Positions 34,033-47,480 of a DNA stretch of 64,000 nt are shown here, piece by piece. The position numbers and the translations under genes are program-made. The stretch is from the NCBI RefSeq assembly GCF_009905375.1, contig NC_133649.1:234946201-235010200 (forward strand). The letters run 5' to 3'. Source of the stretch: Apium graveolens (taxonomy: Eukaryota; Streptophyta; Magnoliopsida; Apiales; Apiaceae). The number at the start of each line of letters is the position of its first letter. Position 1 is the first letter of the stretch. Under the pieces are notes generated by a model. The model was given only the letters and a program-made list of their open reading frames with translations, ran no database searches and was not told the DNA's origin.

Positions 34033-37000
34033 TGTGGCGCCCTCCAAACCCAGGTCAGAAGTTTGGGGTCCACAACACATACTCAATATATAAACCTGTA
34101 AATAAATTATTATTTGCCATGACCCTGTTTTACATAACCAAGGATCGCAACAGGTTAAAGTATGAAAACAAGCCACAACCTTAACTTTTATTACAACGTA
34201 CCAATCCCAACTAATTTAATTTACAATTGATATGAAATTATTCTTACAACCTTACTATCTCACTATTGCATTAAGCTCCTGCTAGCTCGATCAATCATAA
34301 TCTGGAATCCTAGCTCGAACATTGAACTGGGAAACCTCGCTATCAACCGTATCCTTCTTAACTGTAGAATACATAAAAAGATTCGCAAGAGTGAGCTAAC
34401 TAGCTCAGCAAGTCATATTATCAATAACTGAGGTTAAACAATAATAAACGAGGTGATTTAAAGGAATCAAGTTTCTTCTTAAACAACCAATAGAATTGGA
34501 TATTCATTTTAAGTTTCTAAAATCAAGGTTAGGCTGCTGATCAGTCACGCACTAACCCCGAGCAAAGCACACAGCATTGCTCTGACTACTGGATCCAAGG
34601 CCCACATTGGCCTAATTTGACCATCGATATAGTCTGACCACGAATCTGGTCCATACAAAGAAAACTATCCAATTCTAAACAGTTTAATATGATAAACAAT
34701 AGAATTCAATAAAACCAGATCATAATCAGTAACAATAAAACCTTTGTATAAAAGCATGGTGAAAATTCATGGATACCGAAAGAGTATGTCAAAGTTCATA
34801 AAAGAAGTGGCCTCCAGCCGGTAGGATAATCGAGTATTAGATGAATAGTGTTTTTACAAAGTTTTAGTGCTTCGATATCACAAGGTATGGTTAAGTATAA
34901 AAGTTTTTGTATATATAAACAATTTTGTTCTAGTGTTTGGTATATGATGGATATATATTTGTGGAGTAGTATCGTATTTGTATGGTTTAATATTTGGTAA
35001 ATCCACAAGAAATGGTTCACAAAGAATAAGGCTTTCGGCTCAAAGATCAAATGATGTGGCTCAGGTTCAAGGCTGGAGGATTCAAAGTATTTCCAAAATA
35101 AACAGAGCTATTTTGAATATTAACAATAGGTCACAAGAGATTTTAGAAATATTTGCAATAAATCTCGAGAAAGGTTTAGAAGTACTTGCCTTATCATATT
35201 CGAATTCAACTTCACTTGTACTTGTCTAATGATTCTATTCAACAACCACTCATCTGCTTCTCATATGCCTCGCTTCTATCCTCTGATTACTTGCTGTATT
35301 TTCTACATGTTGATTCCATTTTCTGATCACCTGCTTCCCTTTCCTACGCCTTGCTTACTCTGCTAGGCATCATAAGTATTTATCATTATTTATCTTACCT
35401 TATCTAATTGTCACATAGACGTCATAAGATTTTATCTACCCTTCGTTTCACCCAAATCCGATTTACGGATTAAAAGTTATGCTATAAACAAGTAATCACC
35501 GATTATATAGACCGACAGTCAATCAACAAGTCACATATAACACATAATTCATTACATAATCAATGACATATCATTTATAAAGACATTTCGGGTCATAAAT
35601 AGGCTTTCTGGTATTTAAAATGATTTTTAAAACATTTTTCAGAATTAAAACGAGTCGTTGGATCAATTTCGGAATAATAAACAGGGTTCGGTTGGCCAAT
35701 TCTGGCTTCGAAACAATTTTAGAATAATTATCGAGCCTTGAAAATAATTTAAAATAATATTTTAAAGCTCGAAACTATTTTTCGGAATTTTTAAATCATT
35801 TTTAAATAATTAAATCTAATTAAATAATTAACTAAAATCAATTAATAATTAATTAAATGAATTAATCAATTAATTTTCGAACTAATTGACCAATTAATCA
35901 TTAATTAAGATTAATTAACTAATTAATTCAGATTTATTTTTGAATTAAAAATAATTTCTGGAATTAAAATAATTATTTTTAGAATTTTTAGAAATTAAAA
36001 ACCAATTTTGGAAATAAATTTATAAAAGAAATCTGATTTTTAAAAGTTTTTGAAACAGAAATCCAATTTCTGCAAAGCTGGGAAACCTTGGGGGGCTAAA
36101 CTGTAAAAACAAGAGTTACAACTTGATTTTGCAAAATTTTGGATCAAAACCGGGTTAAACCGGGTCAGAAATCCGGGTTGATGGATCAGGAAACGGGTCA
36201 GGTCAACGAAGAACACCACCGGGTGTTCCCAGATTCCGGCGAACAAGAATTTTCCGGCCAGCCAAATTCGTGGCCAAAACCGAATCGTTGGATACGATTC
36301 TTTACTCCAGTCAATTCCCCTTCCCTGCAACAACTCAGAAAGAACCCTGTTGTCTACCCCTAACCTCCAGATATCGTTCTCCGGCCAAACGGCCATTAAC
36401 TCCGGCGAGAACTTCAAACAACAACTCCGTACTTTCCAGGAATCGTTTGTAAGATATAAATACATGGTTCGATTGCAAATTTGACAAGGAACACAAAGAA
36501 CCCATCCAGATCAACTGAGAACCCCTAACAAAGATTTCCCCAAATCGAATTGAAAACATTCAAAGTAATATAAACCCTAATTATACAATTCGAGAATCAA
36601 ACCCTAATTTGAACATGTTATTGAACTCCAAATTTGAAGTATAATATACCAAAATGATCAGGAAAACAAGCTCTACAACATACAATCATCAAATCATTCA
36701 AACAACCATCCGTACAAAAATTCTTAGTTTAAATACCAAGAAATTCGATTATAAATAATTAAATATAAAATCACCTGATGTTTCTGGGTTGAAATTGATG
36801 GAAGATTTGGATTCTAGATTTCAATAGCTTCATTTTGAGTATATGTACGCCAAAATCGGATATCGATAACGCCTTCGAATTTGTGTTTGATTACGAAGAA
36901 CAAAATATAATTATAGTATTTTCTCTGTAAAAACTCTGTAAATACTGTTTGCAAATGATTTCCGGTACAAAATAAAATACGGTAAAGGCTATTTATAATT

Positions 37001-37677
37001 ACGGGAAATTAGTATCCCGTTGGATCATTCCAGATATAAAACGGTACGTTTATTTATAAAAACTGATCCAAACGGTATCGGTTTTCGTGATAATTATCCA
37101 AACCAGTACAATTTGTACTGCGGTCTTGGTCTCAGCGCCTGGTTACACGTATTACAAAGTGATAATTGGGATAGTTTAATAAAAAGCTCCCGTTTATCGA
37201 AAATACGGGCTTTATTGATTTACCGAAACGAATATTGTGTCGAAAATGTTGCGCCGGGACCCGCGCAGGACAAACCGTACGCCGGATCGAAAAAGTCGAA
37301 ACATGGAATATGCTCGGAATATTACAATTAGGTTAGGAAGGAGTTCTCGGAAGAGTTTCGGGTTCCAAAAACGTAACAACGGTTGACGTCGGTTGGTTCC
37401 CGTTTTTATAAAATAGATTTTAATTACCCGGAAAAAGATTTTAGAAATTTCATATGATTCTTATAACTCCATAAATCAACATAAAAATAATTAGGAAGAT
37501 ATGACAATTATCTATATTTTATTTTGGACATATAAAAATTAAAATACTCAATTAATATTATTTTTGAATATTCAAGTACAGATATCACTTAACAATTAAC
37601 TCACAGAATAGATACTGAACACACATAATAATTATTTATTAGCAAAAATAATTACACGATATATCCCGGATATTACA
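34033..37677 (-). repeat. Tekay-E 3' LTR (minus sense)
   Basis: Plus strand TGTGGCGCCCTCC ... CCGGATATTACA. It is of the same family as the Tekay-F 5' LTR (49713-53143), which is in the opposite orientation. The minus-strand TATA box TATAAATAG is at 36989-36997. Reading frames inside it are duplicated in the other LTR and are not genes. Confidence 0.96.
36989..36997 (-). promoter_or_regulatory. Probable TATA box, Tekay-E LTR
   Basis: TATAAATAG on the minus strand, about 680 bp from the LTR 5' end. The same box is at 45524-45532 in the other LTR. Confidence 0.55.
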
Positions 37678-37694
37678 TCCTTCCCCCCTTAAAA
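37678..37694 (-). other. Tekay-E polypurine tract
   Basis: On the minus strand CTTTTAAGGGGGGAAGGA abuts the 3' LTR, as expected for plus-strand priming. Confidence 0.85.
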
Positions 37695-37757
37695 GGATTC
37701 TGTCCTCAGAATCTCCTAAGAAAACAAATGAGGACACTTTGCTCTCATATCACTTTC

Positions 37758-38237
37758 TTACTCCCAGATTGACTCTTTAACCTTTGGGTTTCTCCATAAT
37801 ACTCTTACTAACTTTACCACTTTATTTCTCAATACTTTCTCTCTTTCCTTTAGAATCTCTATCGGACTCTCTACATATGATAAATCTGCCTGAAGCTCTA
37901 TTGGCTCATATTCTATTACATGCCTGGAGTCTGGATTGTATTTCTTGAACATCGATACGTGAAAAATATTGTGAATGTGCTCCATGTGCGGAGGTAACGC
38001 CAACTCGTAAGCTACTTTGCCAATGCGCTTTAGGATTTCAAAAGGTCCGACATATCTTGGGCTTAGCTTCCCAAACCTCGTTAGTCCTTTCCACAGTGAT
38101 ACTTTCAATAATACCAAGCTCCCTTCTTCAAATTCCATGTCTTTTCTTAACTGGTCTGCATATTTCCTCTGACGATCTTGTGCGGCTATTAATCTCTTCT
38201 GGATAATTTCAACAACTTCCTTTGTCTGTTGCACCAA
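37758..38237 (-). pseudogene. Tekay-E integrase C-terminus and chromodomain-like tail
   Basis: The minus-strand frame of 159 codons has RLIAAQDRQRKYAD, LSPRYVGPFEILKRIG, YELALPPHMEHIHNIFHVSM and VRVLWRNPKVKESIWE. The same architecture occurs in Tekay-A and Tekay-F. The last residues before the stop are cut relative to Tekay-F (which continues ELESEMLEKYPHLFS). Confidence 0.92.
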
Positions 38238-38365
38238 TTCAGGTCCGAGTATTTTGCGTTCTCCTACTTCGTCCCGATATACTGGAGATCTACATTTGCG
38301 TCCCTAAAGGGCTTCATAGGGTGGCATCCCAATACTGGTGTGATAACTGTTGATATAAGTAAATT

Positions 38366-38686
38366 CTACCGGGGGTAAGTGTTCGTCCCACTTCTTCTAA
38401 CATCAATAGTACACACGTGTAACATGTCCTCGATTATCTGGATTGTTCTTTCATTTTGGCCGTCCGTCTGCGGTTGATAAGCCGTACTCATATTCAGTCT
38501 CGTTCCCAAACATCCTTGAAAACTTTCCCAAAATCTTGAATCAAATCTTGAATCTCGATCGGATATGATGGACACAGGAATTCCGTGATGAATTATGATT
38601 TCTGTTAAGTACATATGAACTGACTTGTCCAGTGAAAATCTTCCATTTATAGACATAAAATGAGATGACTTGATAAATCGATCCAT
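38366..38686 (-). pseudogene. Tekay-E integrase core
   Basis: Minus strand: HHGIPVSIISDRDSRFDSRFW and STAYQPQTDGQNERTIQIIEDML. A frame change follows where the core should continue into the region encoded at 38238-38365. Confidence 0.92.
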
Positions 38687-39312
38687 TATAATCTAAATGG
38701 TATCCTGATTAGCTCTTGTGCTTGGTAACTTCAACTATAAAATCCATGGTGATATGCTCCCACTTCCACTCTAGAACCTCGAATGGCTGTAGCAATCCAC
38801 TTGGCCTCTAATGCTCTACTTTAACTCTTTGACATATATAACATCTGCTAATTCATTTTGCAATTCCCCGCTTCATATCTAACCACCTATAATTTCCTTT
38901 AAATCTCTATACATCTTGGTACTCCCTGAATGGATTGAATACTTCGAATTATGAGCTGCCTGTAAAATTTCATCCTTCAGTTCCATCACTGGTGGAATCC
39001 AAATTCTAGAAGAAAACCTAAGAATACCTTGATCGTCCTTTTTGTGTGCCTTATTCTTCCCATACTAAATGATTTATATCCTGATCTACTACCTCTTCCT
39101 AACACTTCTTTATCTTTTCTAACAATCCCGATTGAAAAGTTATACTTATACATTCTTACTCCTTTTTGGATTATGCACTCTGACTTCCAATTCCAACTTC
39201 TAAAATTCCATAGATAATTCCGCTGGTATATTCTCTATGTTCATTCTCCCTCCTTCTTACCCATCTCGTGCCACTACATTTGCTTTTCCTCGGAAGTTCA
39301 TACTTCAAACTC
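38687..39312 (-). pseudogene. Tekay-E integrase N-terminal remnant
   Basis: The minus strand keeps WEHIT-like and zinc-region fragments in several frames (for example near 38740-38860) with many stops. It is a decayed continuation between RNase H and the integrase core. Confidence 0.6.
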
Positions 39313-39525
39313 TTATGGTTCGTATATATCTCCATCCTTCTCTATACTTATAATATTTTCCAATCTTTCAAAACAAATATTATGGTTGCTTTTAAATTCC
39401 CAGTTATGAGTAGGGTACTTCTGCTCATAAGGTTTCGGTTGTCTGGATGCATATGCAATAACTTTATTGTTTTGCGTCAACACACATCCTATTCCCTTAC
39501 GAGAAGTATCACTATAAACTACCAA
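39313..39525 (-). pseudogene. Tekay-E RNase H fragment
   Basis: [18 protein letters not shown] and [20 protein letters not shown] match the RNase H of Tekay-A ([13 protein letters not shown]). The catalytic-site DAS reads DTS. After about 50 residues the similarity ends. Confidence 0.85.
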
Positions 39526-40191
39526 ATCTCCCTGATACTTTCAAAGCGATAAAATAGGTGTTGTAATCATTTTTTCATTTAACTCCGCAAAACTCTCTTC
39601 ACCCTTCTCCATTTCATATAACTTTCTTACGTTTGTTGGTACTTCTGGTCTTTTTAATTCATATTATCTCTGAATTCCCCTGCTGAGTCCCCTTTTTGTC
39701 TCCTCCTTACTGACTGTCTATACTAAGAATTACACTTCCTAGCATTACAGTTTTCACCTGGTAACCTTTTTATACCGTTTCTTTCTTCTTTGATTCCTCA
39801 GCTATCATTGTATAGGTTGCATGGTTCTTCTTAAATAACACAAGGACATCTTATCCAGATTCCTCCCTTCTAGATTCTACTCATCAAATTTAAACATCAC
39901 TGGTATATCCGTTCATCCAACTAACATTTCTAGAATTTTATAACAACAGTACTGAGTTCTGAAAATTATCTTTGATATGTTCCTAAGTTCAATCTTCACT
40001 TGGTAATATACCCAGTCTTAAATCAATCTTATAAAAATACCTTGCCTTGTTCATTTAATTAAACAATTCATTGGTTCGAGGTAACAGATATGTGCTCTTG
40101 AGAGTAAACCTGTTGAGCTTTTGCTAACACATAGTCTCACACTTCCATTTTTCTTATTAACACATCGTGCCGGTGCACTTTAGGGGGTACA

Positions 40192-40392
40192 CTAGGTCCA
40201 GTTGCTTTTTCTTCTAATCATCTCATGCGTTTGCTCTGGTAACTTCTTTATTTTATCTGGTGCCATTCTACGCGGGGTTTTGAACACTGGCTTCATTTCA
40301 CGTACTAAATCAATCATAAACACATTTTCTTTATCTAAAGGAAATATTGGTAACTCATCTGGGAATATGTCTTGATACTGTAAAATCTTCAA
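40192..40392 (-). pseudogene. Tekay-E RT N-terminal fragment
   Basis: Minus strand: QDIFPDELPIFPLDKE and RRMAPDKIKKLPEQTHEMI, equal to the region just before the RT palm ([15 protein letters not shown] and [20 protein letters not shown] in relatives). The RT palm itself is missing between here and RNase H. Confidence 0.8.
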
Positions 40393-42306
40393 ATTCGGTC
40401 TGCTCCTGATTCTTATTTATAATCGCCATAGCACTTATATTTTTGGTTATTGTAATCTTAAATCGTTCTTAACAAATTTTTTACTTCCCTTGACTTTTAA
40501 TGCATCCCTGGCTAGGGCCAGTGATTTGCAATTCTCACCATATGCCCTTGTTTCCTTTCCATGCATGAGAGGTAGATGAGACTTTGCCCGCTGGGTGTGT
40601 AATACGTTGACTTTTGTTTGAAACGCTCTTGCAAGGAACAACGGTACAACGAAACAACTAGAAGAATTCATAATTTTATAAACTTAGAGTTGAAGAGAAT
40701 GAAGAAGTAATGATTTGAATATGAATGAGACAACCACATTAGTACTGAAGATGGCCAGTCTTTCATACCGTGTGGAATACAGCACATGATTAGGTGGCGT
40801 CCCACCCAACTCTTTGTCATTCCGACAAAGTGCTTCATCATAACACCGTTTGTCCCAATCAGAAAGCAAAACCCGAGGGGAACAATTAGATTTGAAAGGA
40901 ATACAAAATTCTCCATTTTGATATCATCAGAAAGAATTTATTAAGAAAAGGAGTTCATACATTTTTAGGAATTAAAAAGGAATATACGCTGTAATGTTGA
41001 GGACAAGAATGATACCATTGGTCACCATCCACATTTCACTTGTATTCATTTTTCGAGTTTAATCGATCATATCCCAATTGTATCATATAACAACTTCAGA
41101 AGTATGCTAAAATACCTTTGCAACTAAGCATTATGGTAGATTCGTACTTGTTAAATCTCGCGTCTGTAACGTCGCACCTATACATATAATGTTTTAACAA
41201 TTCGATTATAATAGCGTTCTTATCAAATAACCTTGAGTTTCCTCTTTTTAATTTGGAATAACCAACTTCCTCATAATCTCAGATTACTTCGTCCTCTGAA
41301 TTAACAATACTAAATCTAAAATAATATCCTTCCAGCTAATCTGAGTCTTTTGAAAAACAAGAAACTCAAGTAGTAACTTGACAACCGATGTTTAAAACTT
41401 ATTTTATTCGAAAAGTCCTTTAGAAATTTTTGTAAGGAAAATCTTTTTCGAAAACTTGTTAAAAATTTTGAAAATTTTGAAAATCACACTTCCGGTTGTC
41501 CTTACTGTATGAGTTGGTTGTTGTCCTTCTTATGACCAGATACCAAGTTAAAGAAACAATCACTCAAGGGTCCGTTCACTTCCATTTATCTCCTTTCCTT
41601 CATTGGGATCTATTATTCTCCGTAAATAAATGAAAACTTCCGTTATCGTTGCACGTTATCTTATTCGTAGCTTCACATTAAGGCTCCCATACTGGTAGTA
41701 CTCCCGTTAACCACTTTGTAATCATTAAGTGGAACAGACTATCCAATAGTCAACAAGTCAGCTAATGTCGCATCATCTTGTTAAAATATATATCTCATAA
41801 TTATAACACCATTTTCTAATTTCAAGAAATCTTCAGATCCCTAATCTCCTCTAACTCTTTCTTTTCAATACTTATCTACTCCATTCCACAAGCTAGTCAT
41901 AAATGGCCTAATCGCTAATAGCTTCTTGTAACCTGGTAACAGCCATCCTCCAGAACACTTGAATCTTCTTTCTAAATTCCTTCTCACCTTAATTTGTATC
42001 GCAATACTCACCATTTACTACAGCTATCGTGTCCTTTTTCGCAATTGCTATTGTTTCATTGGGAAAGTTTTTTAAACTGAGGATATAGAATATGGTGTAT
42101 AGTAAACAGAAAAGATACATTCATAGTTGAATGTTCAAAGGAACAAGAATAAGCAAAAGAAGTTGTTTAAATAGGTAGTCTCATATCAAGAGATGATAGA
42201 ATAACGTTGAATAACTTGGAAAGGCGCAATTATCATACAGAAGGTAATACCACTAATACTGATGGAGAACATGGCGCAAATCGAACCTGAGAGAAGATGA
42301 TGATCC
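40393..42306. other. Unrecognised interior of Tekay-E
   Basis: 1.9 kb in the place where gag and protease should be. The minus-strand frames at 40447-40671 and 40668-40916 show no zinc knuckle, gag core or protease motif. It may be heavily decayed gag, or foreign DNA carried by a non-autonomous element. Confidence 0.5.
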
Positions 42307-42360
42307 TTAAACGGAAAGCTCCAAACAATCAGTTGATGCAGAGAAATGAGGATCTGCCAT
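42307..42360 (-). pseudogene. Remnant of the extra leader frame in Tekay-E
   Basis: From ATG at 42360 the minus strand encodes MADPHFSASTDCLELSV then TAA. It aligns by position and start with MADSFIPVSADHSEPSV in Tekay-F (53362). The TAA ends it after 17 codons. Confidence 0.65.
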
Positions 42361-42541
42361 TGCCGTTGCCTGAATATCACATCGCTAGTTAAGAATCCCG
42401 AATCGCAACACGAACCGTGCCGGAGACCTACTATACAGTCGCACTTAACCTCACAATAACCTATCTTTCTATTTCCTATTCCTAATCCTAACCCTCTACC
42501 CAATGCCGACTATCTAGGCTTGTTTCAGTGACTTATAACCT

Positions 42542-42556
42542 GTAGCTCTGATACCA
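42542..42556 (-). other. Tekay-E primer-binding site (initiator tRNA-Met)
   Basis: The minus strand reads TGGTATCAGAGCTAC a few bases after the LTR end. Confidence 0.9.
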
Positions 42557-42559
42557 ACC

Positions 42560-45500
42560 TGTGGCGCCCTCCAAACCCGGGTCAGAAGTTTGGGGTCCAC
42601 AACACATACTCAATATATAAACCTGTAAATAAATTATTATTTGCCATGACCCTGTTTTACATAACCAAGGATCGCAACAGGTTAAAGTATGAAAACAAGC
42701 CACAACCTTAACTTTTATTACAACGTACCAATCCCAACTAATTTAATTTACAATTGATATGAAATTATTCTTACAACCTTACTATCTCACTATTGCATTA
42801 AGCTCCTGCTAGCTCGATCAATCATAATCTGGAATCCTAGCTCGAACATTGAACTGGGAAACCTCGCTATCAACCGTATCCTTCTTAACTGTAGAATACA
42901 TAAAAAGATTCGCAAGAGTGAGCTAACTAGCTCAGCAAGTCATATTATCAATAACTGAGGTTAAACAATAATAAACGAGGTGATTTAAAGGAATCAAGTT
43001 TCTTCTTAAACAACCAATAGAATTGGATATTCATTTTAAGTTTCTAAAATCAAGGTTAGGCTGCTGATCAGTCACGCACTAACCCCGAGCAAAGCACACA
43101 GCATTGCTCTGACTACTGGATCCAAGGCCCACATTGGCCTAATTTGACCATCGATATAGTCTGACCACGAATCTGGTCCATACAAAGAAAACTATCCAAT
43201 TCTAAACAGTTCAATATGATAAACAATAGAATTCAATAAAACCATATCATAATCAGTAACAATAAAACCTTTGTATAAAAGCATGGTGAAAATTCATGGA
43301 TACCGAAAGAGTATGTCAAAGTTCATAAAAGAAGTGGCCTCCAGCCGGTAGGATAATCGAGTATTAGATGAATAGTGTTTTTACAAAGTTTTAGTGCTTC
43401 GATATCACAAGGTATGGTTAAGTATAAAAGTTTTTGTATATATAAACAATTTTGTTCCAGTGTTTGGTATATGATGGATATATATTTGTGGAGTAGTATC
43501 GTATTTGTATGGTTTAATATTTGGTAAATCCACAAGAAATGGTTCACAAAGAATAAGGCTTTCGGCTCAAAGATCAAATGATGTGGCTCAGGTTCAAGGC
43601 TGGAGGATTCAAAGTATTTCCAAAATAAACAGAGCTATTTTGAATATTAACAATAGGTCACAAGAGATTTTAGAAATATTTGCAATAAATCTCGAGAAAG
43701 GTTTAGAAGTACTTGCCTTATCATATTCGAATTCAACTTCACTTGTACTTGTCTAATGATTCTATTCAACAACCACTCATCTGCTTCTCATATGCCTCGC
43801 TTCTATCCTCTGATTACTTGCTGTATTTTCTACATGTTGATTCCATTTTCTGATCACCTGCTTCCCTTTCCTACGCCTTGCTTACTCTGCTAGGCATCAT
43901 AAGTATTTATCATTATTTATCTTACCTTATCTAATTGTCACATAGACGTCATAAGATTTTATCTACCCTTCGTTTCACCCAAATCCGATTTACGGATTAA
44001 AAGTTATGCTATAAACAAGTAATCACCGATTATATAGACCGACAGTCAATCGACAAGTCACATATAACACATAATTCATTACATAATCAATGACATATCA
44101 TTTATAAAGACATTTCGGGTCATAAATAGGCTTTCTGGTATTTAAAATGATTTTTAAAACATTTTTCAGAATTAAAACGAGTCGTTGGATCAATTTCGGA
44201 ATAATAAACAGGGTTCGGTTGGCCAATTCTGGCTTCGAAACAATTTTAGAATAATTATCGAGCCTTGAAAATAATTTAAAATAATATTTTAAAGCTCGAA
44301 ACTATTTTTCGGAATTTTTAAATCATTTTTAAATAATTAAATCTAATTAAATAATTAACTAAAATCAATTAATAATTAATTAAATGAATTAATCAATTAA
44401 TTTTCGAACTAATTGACCAATTAATCAATTAATCATTAATTAAGATTAATTAACTAATTAATTCAGATTTATTTTTGAATTAAAAATAATTTCTGGAATT
44501 AAAATAATTATTTTTAGAATTTTTAGAAATTAAAAACCAATTTTGGAAATAAATTTATAAAAGAAATCTGATTTTTAAAAGTTTTTGAAACAGAAATCCA
44601 ATTTCTGCAAAGCTGGGAAACCTTGGGGGGCTAAACTGTAAAAACAAGAGTTACAACTTGATTTTGCAAAATTTTGGATCAAAACCGGGTTAAACCGGGT
44701 CAGAAATCCGGGTTGATGGATCAGGAAACGGGTCAGGTCAACGAAGAACACCACCGGGTGTTCCCAGATTCCGGCGAACAAGAATTTTCCGGCCAGCCAA
44801 ATTCGTGGCCAAAACCGAATCGTTGGATACGATTCTTTACTCCAGTCAATTCCCCTTCCCTGCAACAACTCAGAAAGAACCCTGTTGTCTACCCCTAACC
44901 TCCAGATATCGTTCTCCGGCCAAACGGCCATTAACTCCGGCGAGAACTTCAAACAACAACTCCGTACTTTCCAGGAATCGTTTGTAAGATATAAATACAT
45001 GGTTCGATTGCAAATTTGACAAGGAACACAAAGAACCCATCCAGATCAACTGAGAACCCCTAACAAAGATTTCCCCAAATCGAATTGAAAATATTCAAAG
45101 TAATATAAACCCTAATTATACAATTCGAGAATCAAACCCTAATTTGAACATGTTATTGAACTCCAAATTTGAAGTATAATATACCAAAATGATCAGGAAA
45201 ACAAGCTCTACAACATACAATCATCATATCATTCAAACAACCATCCATACAAAAATTCTTAGTTTAAATACCAAGAAATTCGATTATAAATAATTAAATA
45301 TAAAATCACCTGATATTTCTGGGTTGAAATTGATGGAAGATTTGGATTCTAGATTTCAATAGCTTCATTTTGAGTATATGTACGCCAAAATCGGATATCG
45401 ATAACGCCTTCGAATTTGTGTTTGATTACGAAGAACAAAATATAATTATAGTATTTTCTCTGTAAAAACTCTGTAAATACTGTTTGCAAATGATTTCCGG

Positions 45501-46212
45501 TACAAAATAAAATACGGTAAAGGCTATTTATAATTACGGGAAATTAGTATCCCGTTGGATCATTCCAGATATAAAACGGTACGTTTATTTATAAAAACTG
45601 ATCCAAACGGTATCGGTTTTCGTGATAATTATCCAAACCAGTACAATTTGTACTGCGGTCTTGGTCTCAGCGCCTGGTTACACGTATTACAAAGTGATAA
45701 TTGGGATAGTTTAATAAAAAGCTCCCGTTTATCGAAAATACGGCCTTTATTGATTTACCGAAACGAATATTGTGTCGAAAATGTTGCGCCGGGACCCGCG
45801 CAGGACAAACCGTACGCCGGATCGAAAAAGTCGAAACATGGAATATGCTCGGAATATTACAATTAGGTTAGGAAGGAGTTCTCGGAAGAGTTTCGGGTTC
45901 CAAAAACGTAACAACGGTTGACGTCGGTTGGTTCCCGTTTTTATAAAATAGATTTTAATTACCCGGAAAAAGATTTTAGAAATTTCATATGATTCTTATA
46001 ACTCCATAAATCAACATAAAAATAATTAGGAAGATATGACAATTATCTATATTTTATTTTGGACATATAAAAATTAAAATACTCAATTAATATTATTTTT
46101 GAATATTCAAGTACAGATATCACTTAACAATTAACTCACATAATAGATACTGAACACACATAATAATTATTTATTAGCAAAAATATTTACACGATATATC
46201 CCGGATATTACA
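42560..46212 (-). repeat. Tekay-E 5' LTR (minus sense)
   Basis: 3653 bp, near-identical to 34033-37677. It is followed by ATATC and by Sirevirus sequence. The TATA box is at 45524-45532 on the minus strand. Confidence 0.96.
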
Positions 46213-46217
46213 ATATC
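46213..46217. repeat. Target-site duplication of Tekay-E, right copy (ATATC)
   Basis: Exact match to 34028-34032. Confidence 0.93.
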
Positions 46218-46456
46218 CCATAATTTTTCCCATATTGCTATCTCCATAAGAAACTCATGGGCTAGCTTTCTCCATAAAATCTGAGAGCAGGGCTTTATTT
46301 CCATTCATATGTCCGGAACATCCACTATCCAGTACTAGGATGTTTTTCCTGTTGCTTTGCAATCACAAAGACCACTAATGGTTAGTTTTAAGGACCCAGA
46401 CTTGCTTGGATCCTTTGGCCTTTTTAAGTTTGTTAGCATTTGCAGCGGATTTAATA
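46218..46456 (-). pseudogene. Sirevirus protease region
   Basis: The minus strand has VLDSGCSGHMNGNKALL and DFMEKAS, the Copia protease with its active-site DSG, running into the pre-integrase region across the Tekay-E insertion. The frame toward gag is disturbed by stops near 46440. Confidence 0.88.
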
Positions 46457-47480
46457 TCAGAGTTTATCAGACTTTGCATCAGACTTTACACTAGAAGGAA
46501 TTAAAGGAACTTTTTTCAAAGAAGGTTTTATTTGATAATAATCATAATACAAACTATAATATTCCTTACAAGTATAAATGGAATGCCATAAACTACCACA
46601 ATGAAAACAAGGATTTTGTGGCTTAAACCTAACAGACTGACTCTTAACTCCAGACTTAGGAGGTAAAGAGTTTATATTCTTATTCTTCCTGCAAAAAGAA
46701 GCAAGATGGTTAGAGTTTCCACAGTTATAACATTTCTTTCTAGGAGCATTAGGAACATGCATATAGTTATTGCTTTTATTCACACCTTCCTTTCCATTGC
46801 TATTTTTCCTAGCTGCCTTAAACTTGTTGACATTTCTTATTTCTTTCAGCTTATGCTTAAGCTGCTTCTTAGTCATTAAGCCTATGTTGACTTCAGCTGG
46901 TTTATCCTATTCTAATTTGTCAAAAGTTGATTTCTCCTTAACTTCTGTCACAGATTCTTTCATCTTTTCAGATTCAGACTTTACAGTTTTAGCTACAAAC
47001 TTAACAGGATTTACTTTTGGCTTAACAGTTTGTTTAACAACAATTGGCTCAATTTGTTCAGTTCCTTTTTCACTTTCATCATCTCCATAACCTAAGCCCC
47101 CTTTCCAGTTTCCACTACTTAATAAATTCTGATTTGTTCTGCCAAAGTTAGTCCAAGTCCTGATAATCTCTTTTTCTCTTTCTAACCCAATTTTGAGAGA
47201 TTTATTCAATTTTAGCAATTCATCTCTAACATAAAAAGCATCATCTCTTTCTTCTGAGTTTGATGGAAGATAACTAACTCTTTTTCTAAATAATCATTCC
47301 TTTTCTTATAAGCAAGATTTTCAGAAATTAATCTTTCACATGTTAAAGTTTGATCTCTGTAGCTAATAAACATGGTTTTAAGATATAATCTCAACTCAGT
47401 AATATCATCAGTATGAAAGGCATAAGTTATTTGAGGTACCTTTAATTCAGCAGTTTCAGGGCTGCCATCAGCATTTGCCA
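46457..47480 (-). pseudogene. Sirevirus gag, C-terminal zinc-knuckle and coiled-coil part
   Basis: This is in several minus-strand frames. 47481-47212 has VPQITYAFHTDDITELRLYL and NDYLEKELVIFHQTQK. 47218-46907 has LKLNKSLKIGLEREKEIIRTW and a lysine/valine-rich tract. 46876-46457 has the zinc knuckles CYNCGNSNHLASFC and CFHCGSLWHSIYTC. The heptad-like leucine pattern near 47250-47150 suggests a coiled coil. Frameshifts lie near 47215 and 46890. The order is that of long Sirevirus gag proteins. Confidence 0.9.

Larger units (their letters stand above)
34033..46212 (-). mobile_element. Tekay-E: young, defective minus-strand chromovirus
   Basis: 12,180 bp between perfect ATATC duplications. LTRs of 3645 bp (34033-37677) and 3653 bp (42560-46212) differ by roughly a dozen substitutions by eye, plus an 8-bp AATTAATC-type repeat gain in the second. 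The interior (37678-42559) has primer site, polypurine tract, a start of the leader frame, and broken RT, RNase H and integrase. Most of RT is missing and no gag is recognisable. The element probably moved using proteins from a relative. It inserted in the Sirevirus, whose frame is continuous when it is removed. Confidence 0.94.

Noticed and set aside
36040..36465. 141-codon minus-strand frame, repeated at 44575-45000
   Set aside because: Same reason: it is within the LTR, in a GC-richer stretch where long frames occur by chance.
37020..37331. 103-codon frame, repeated at 45555-45866
   Set aside because: It lies in both Tekay-E LTRs at the same place, has no recognisable domain, and is explained by LTR identity.
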